Shown here in pieces: positions 60,615-64,000 of a stretch of 64,000 bases of DNA. Positions within the stretch are counted from its first letter, which is position 1. Each line of letters begins with the position of its first letter. Below the pieces are notes generated by a model. It ran no database searches, had not been told where the DNA came from, and saw only the letters and a list, made by a program, of their open reading frames with translations. This DNA is from Cupriavidus pauculus (GTDB lineage Bacteria; Pseudomonadota; Gammaproteobacteria; Burkholderiales; Burkholderiaceae): the NCBI RefSeq assembly GCF_002858765.1, contig NZ_PJRP01000007.1, positions 256,745 to 320,744 of the forward strand, written 5' to 3'. The translations under genes were made by a program, and so were the position numbers.

Positions 60615-63163
60615 CGCCACATCCACGACGTCAGGCCAAGATGGCTTTCCACGGATACCGGTGTCTGCTGACGAGCACGCGAGATGGTGGTCGCGCCCGC
60701 GATCGACACATCGCCATCAAAGCTGCCCCCCGATACGATGGCATCGCCGCTAATGCGGGTGCGGCCCGTTGCCATCCAGCTCCCGCCCACATCCATGGCG
60801 TAGAGCCGCGCCCAGGTATCGCCGAAGAACACTTTGAAGCCTCTGTCGCGCGCAATGGCTGTGTAGCCGGTCACCCCCGAGGCATAGGTCACTGGCGCAT
60901 TCACCGTCAGGTCGCCAATGGCCAGCACGCGGCCACCGATATTCTCGGCCAGCTTGCCGGCGGTGATGTCGATGCTGCCGCCAGCGGACAGCAAGCCGCC
61001 CGTTACCGCCGTATCCGACGATGCCGAACTCCGGCACACGATCATGCAGGTTCGCGAATAGTGTGCCGAGCCGGTGGTCACCCCTTGCGTGCGAAACGTA
61101 TCGGCGGCGTGGATCGTGATCGAGCCGTTGTTGGCATAGATCTCGCCGCCGGTGTTGATCACGTTGCGGCCGCTAAGGGAGGTGCCGGTATCGGACAGCA
61201 GATAGGCAATCTGCCCGGGACGGTCAGCCGCGCCATAGTCGATATCGAACGTGCTGCGGCGTTGGGTCAGCACCAGCCACCGACGGCTGGATTCGGTGTC
61301 AACAACGGCCTGTTCGTTGTTCGCACCCGGCTGCTTGGTGATCTCGTTGATCAGGTCGCCGGTCGCGGCGACGTCGAGCCGAGCGTTGGACAGCATCCGC
61401 GCATGCCGGTTAACGATGTCGCCGCCAGCACGCACGACCACGTCGTCGGCTGTGCCAAACAGGATGCCCAGGTGCTGGGGGGTCGAATCGTTCCATAGCG
61501 ACCCACCCGTGCGTACGGTCACCGCACCTTCGGCACCTGGCAAGGCGCCTCGGCGTTGGCCCTGGACGAGGGCGCCCGTATTGACGAGGTCGCCGTCGAC
61601 ATTGACCACGACGCCGCCGCCATTCGCGACGATGGTGGACTGGCGGCCGGCCGACGCCAGCACCATCGATCCGCTGTGCAGCGTGACATCGGTCGCCGCC
61701 AGAACGTCCGCGTCCTGCTGGCGCCATACCCCGGAATCATCTGCGGTCACCGCGCCGCCCGAAGAAGCGAAGGCGGTGTCCTGCAGCGCAATGCCGTTTG
61801 CCTTGGCCGAGGCGCCACCGACGCCGTCGATATCTGCCCCACGGAGTTGCAGGTCCGTTGCGGCAAGCGACAGCATGCCCTGCAGCGACGTCAGCGATGT
61901 GCGGGTGCGCCCGGCACTGACGGCGAGCCCACCCGTGCCCTTGCCTTCCAGCATCACGTTGCCATTGGCGCTGAGCCGCACCCCAGAAAGCGCTACGCCG
62001 GCGCCGGCGTCGAACACCCCCACGCCGCCACTAGCGTTCAGCGTCGTGTCGGTCAGCGACACGACCTGGCTATGCGCCTGGCCCGATGCGCCAATCACGA
62101 TGTCACCCGCCGTCGCCGTGCCGGCCGTCAGGGCGCTGTCGACCATGCTGACGCGGTCGGACAAGACCTGCACATGGCGTCCCGCCGCGATTGTGCCCGT
62201 TCCTTGCAGCCCGCCGCTGCCGATCAGCACGTCACGGTTGGCGGTGATCTTGCCCGACGCCAGTTCCAGGTCTCCGCTGCCGGAGATCACGAAATCTCCC
62301 GCCGTGGCATATGCCGCGCCCGCATTGCGCACGCCCGCGCCCTGGTCGGTCACGATCAGTTCCACACGTCCTGCAATCAGGCTGCCCGCCGCAGTGATAT
62401 CGAGGGCAATTTGCTTTGACGTCGCGCCGATACCCGCCCCCGTCGCATAGGAAATCCACGGTGTCAGGTTGTCGCCGGGCGAGACGCTGGCATCGATTTC
62501 CGCATGGCTGTCGCCCACCACGGCGCGTACGCGCGAATTGGCATCGGTGTAAAAATTCTCGACCTTGCCACCCACCCGCAACTGCTTGGCGATCAGTTCG
62601 AGGTTCAGCAGCGTGCCGGACAGGCCGCCCGGCCCAATGTCGATCAGGCCCTGGTTTGTGGTCAGCACCAGGTTGCGCTGCAACTGCCCGTTGACCGTGA
62701 AGTCGTTGAACGACACCTGGCCGGTCGTCAGTGCCAGGTTCCCGATGTTCTGCACCACCATGCCATTGACACTGATGCCGTTCGGATTGGCGATCACGAC
62801 ATTGGCGCGCGGCCCCAGCACGCTGAGCGGCCCTTCGAGCAGCGACGGATTGGTGCCCGTCACTTGGTTCAGGATCGTCCGTGCGCGGGCCGTCGCATTG
62901 TCCAGGTCCACGCCCGCACGTGGCACATTGAACTCGCGATAGCTGTTGGTGGAGACACCACCCACGGCACCGGCCACGCCGACGGTGATACGGCCGCCTG
63001 CCCCCACATTGACGGTGGTCGCGGTGCTGCCGTCTGCCACGACACCCGCCGCATGGCAGCGCGCGGCCAGTGCGATGAGTGTCAGGGCCGCCGCCGTGCC
63101 GCGCACACGCGGAAAACGCGCTTGCGACGCAAGCCCACCCCGTAGAACCCGAAATCGGAACAA
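60611..63163 (-). CDS. short filamentous-hemagglutinin-type exoprotein (TpsA)
   Basis: The 850-residue protein has a signal peptide (GTAAALTLIALAARCHA) and a two-partner secretion domain with the canonical N-P-N-G-I motif at about 126-130, followed by beta-helix repeats (SGSGDLELASGKITANRDVL). No toxin or pretoxin domain follows; it ends in a repeat-rich region at W-M-W-R. GGGAG lies eight bases before a TTG at 63163, which gives a normal long signal region; the frame is open to 63280. As a TpsA without effector it may act as an adhesin or accessory to the CdiA-like protein sharing the TpsB. Confidence 0.88.
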   Translation of the reverse strand: MFRFRVLRGGLASQARFPRVRGTAAALTLIALAARCHAAGVVADGSTATTVNVGAGGRITVGVAGAVGGVSTNSYREFNVPRAGVDLDNATARARTILNQVTGTNPSLLEGPLSVLGPRANVVIANPNGISVNGMVVQNIGNLALTTGQVSFNDFTVNGQLQRNLVLTTNQGLIDIGPGGLSGTLLNLELIAKQLRVGGKVENFYTDANSRVRAVVGDSHAEIDASVSPGDNLTPWISYATGAGIGATSKQIALDITAAGSLIAGRVELIVTDQGAGVRNAGAAYATAGDFVISGSGDLELASGKITANRDVLIGSGGLQGTGTIAAGRHVQVLSDRVSMVDSALTAGTATAGDIVIGASGQAHSQVVSLTDTTLNASGGVGVFDAGAGVALSGVRLSANGNVMLEGKGTGGLAVSAGRTRTSLTSLQGMLSLAATDLQLRGADIDGVGGASAKANGIALQDTAFASSGGAVTADDSGVWRQQDADVLAATDVTLHSGSMVLASAGRQSTIVANGGGVVVNVDGDLVNTGALVQGQRRGALPGAEGAVTVRTGGSLWNDSTPQHLGILFGTADDVVVRAGGDIVNRHARMLSNARLDVAATGDLINEITKQPGANNEQAVVDTESSRRWLVLTQRRSTFDIDYGAADRPGQIAYLLSDTGTSLSGRNVINTGGEIYANNGSITIHAADTFRTQGVTTGSAHYSRTCMIVCRSSASSDTAVTGGLLSAGGSIDITAGKLAENIGGRVLAIGDLTVNAPVTYASGVTGYTAIARDRGFKVFFGDTWARLYAMDVGGSWMATGRTRISGDAIVSGGSFDGDVSIAGATTISRARQQTPVSVESHLGLTSWMWR

Positions 63164-63901
63164 CGAACCACTCCCTTCTTTCTGTATTCCTGATGCGTGG
63201 GAGTTCTGCTCGCTCTTTCGGCGCCTGCCCCACTGCTTTTCCCTGGGCCGCGACATTAGCAAATGTGGGATTTCTGGCAAATACCTCTTGCGGGCGTAAC
63301 AAATCTAAGTGTCTGCTGTACGCAACGCCGGTTTTAGCGCTTCCGCCAGGGCATTGTTATGCGGAAGTACTGACCGTCAGCTAGCGCGGATGCACCGACT
63401 TGCAGGGACCTTGTACAGACAATCCCGCGGGATATGGGGCTTACCGAGGATCCCCAAAATTCAAGATGTCCGCGAATGTGCCGTTAGCCTCGATATGGGT
63501 TTTTTCGCTTGAAATTTGGCATGCCAGACGCATACCCTTCGATGGGGGGAGTGCACCCCTACTGGAGGAGGATTTCCAAGGGGTGCGCGTACTGCGCCAG
63601 ATCGATGCCCCTGCCCTCGCACCATTGGTATTGGCTAGAGCAACACCTGATGAGCGGCGTTAGGGAGATGTAGATAAGACCATTCACACTCCCTGGCGCG
63701 TCGCGCGGCCCCGTTCAGCAGACGTTCACTTCGGGCCCCGATCTACGCCGCCTTGCCAGTCATTTTCCGAACGGCCGCCTTTAAGACATCTGGGAGGCCA
63801 CCCAGGGACGGCGACGACCCGTCGCCGTCGGCGGGTCGGCCGCCGACTCGATCGAGCTCGTTTCGGCCAATAACAGACAGTCCGGTTCGCCCGGATATAC
63901 T
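63164..63901. other. upstream region of the secretion array
   Basis: No gene is seen. The promoter of the array and the second copy of the dispersed repeat lie here. Confidence 0.4.
63818..63878. repeat. dispersed repeat, copy 2 (matches 5993-6053)
   Basis: Ungapped 61-base match to the copy at 5993-6053, about 80% identical by eye; both lie in non-coding DNA. This copy is 23 bases from a truncated glnS fragment. Confidence 0.6.
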
Positions 63902-64000
63902 CTATCGATAGACGTACTCGGTATCTTCCTTGACCGGATTCGTATCGTCGAAGCGCAGGTGGCAGCGGCCGGCATAGTCACGGGCCAGGCCGAAGTTCAC
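63902..64000 (-). pseudogene. glnS: glnS (glutaminyl-tRNA synthetase) fragment, at window edge
   Basis: The minus strand entering from the right edge reads [20 protein letters not shown] and then [10 protein letters not shown], the highly conserved class I signature region of glutaminyl-tRNA synthetase near its N-terminus. After E-Y-V the normal D-S-I is replaced by Y-R and a stop at 63902. The gene is therefore broken within its first quarter and must be a partial duplicate; the functional glnS would be elsewhere. Confidence 0.75.

Overview
The window looks like a stretch of a beta-proteobacterial genome of the Cupriavidus/Ralstonia type (Burkholderiaceae). The reasons are high GC, Bug-family (tripartite tricarboxylate transporter) binding proteins, CheB/CheR-PAS hybrid kinases, PA2169-like proteins, and a two-partner secretion/CDI locus. 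Coding density is low and the gaps hold many decayed gene fragments (XRE-cupin, panB, NHL, metE, cobW, receiver domain, IS4 transposase, tetR, kelch, glnS), which would fit an accessory region or a secondary replicon. I found no rRNA, tRNA or CRISPR array.

Layout. 0-5.6 kb: partial LEA14-like lipoprotein, PA2169 protein, then a small catabolic cluster (amidohydrolase divergent from a GntR regulator, followed by two Bug proteins). 6-11.5 kb: beta-propeller lipoprotein, NUDIX hydrolase, small proteins, NHL debris. 11.6-16.4 kb: methionine locus. metR stands divergent from a broken metE start; about 1 kb beyond metR lie an FMN reductase, a DUF1852 protein (MesX) and a folate-independent core methionine synthase (MesD). 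17-22.8 kb: lipoprotein, then a formylglycine-generating enzyme/arylsulfatase/DUF202 cluster and two envelope proteins. 23.7-29 kb: second beta-propeller lipoprotein, another lipoprotein, beta-carbonic anhydrase with an ion channel. 29.7-42.8 kb: a stress/signalling block with hemerythrin, small basic proteins present in two copies, a degenerate serine recombinase, a 1389-aa CheB-CheR-PAS-kinase-receiver hybrid, a second CheB, a SHOCT protein, a gene whose ribosome-binding site lies in a perfect hairpin, and an orphan FixJ-like regulator. 44.3-48.1 kb: CAP-domain protein, class A penicillin-binding protein, small Cys-rich lipoprotein.

48.6-63.2 kb is one minus-strand operon-like array for two-partner secretion and probable contact-dependent inhibition. 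It encodes a short FHA-type exoprotein, a TpsB/FhaC transporter (ATGA overlap), a parvulin-type foldase, a 2572-aa CdiA-like protein ending in a PD-(D/E)XK nuclease-type toxin, a probable immunity protein, and an unassigned helical protein. The most noteworthy systems are the MesX/MesD locus beside a dead metE, this CDI array, and the hairpin-masked small gene at 41.1 kb. All assignments come from reading sequence motifs; no database search was run.
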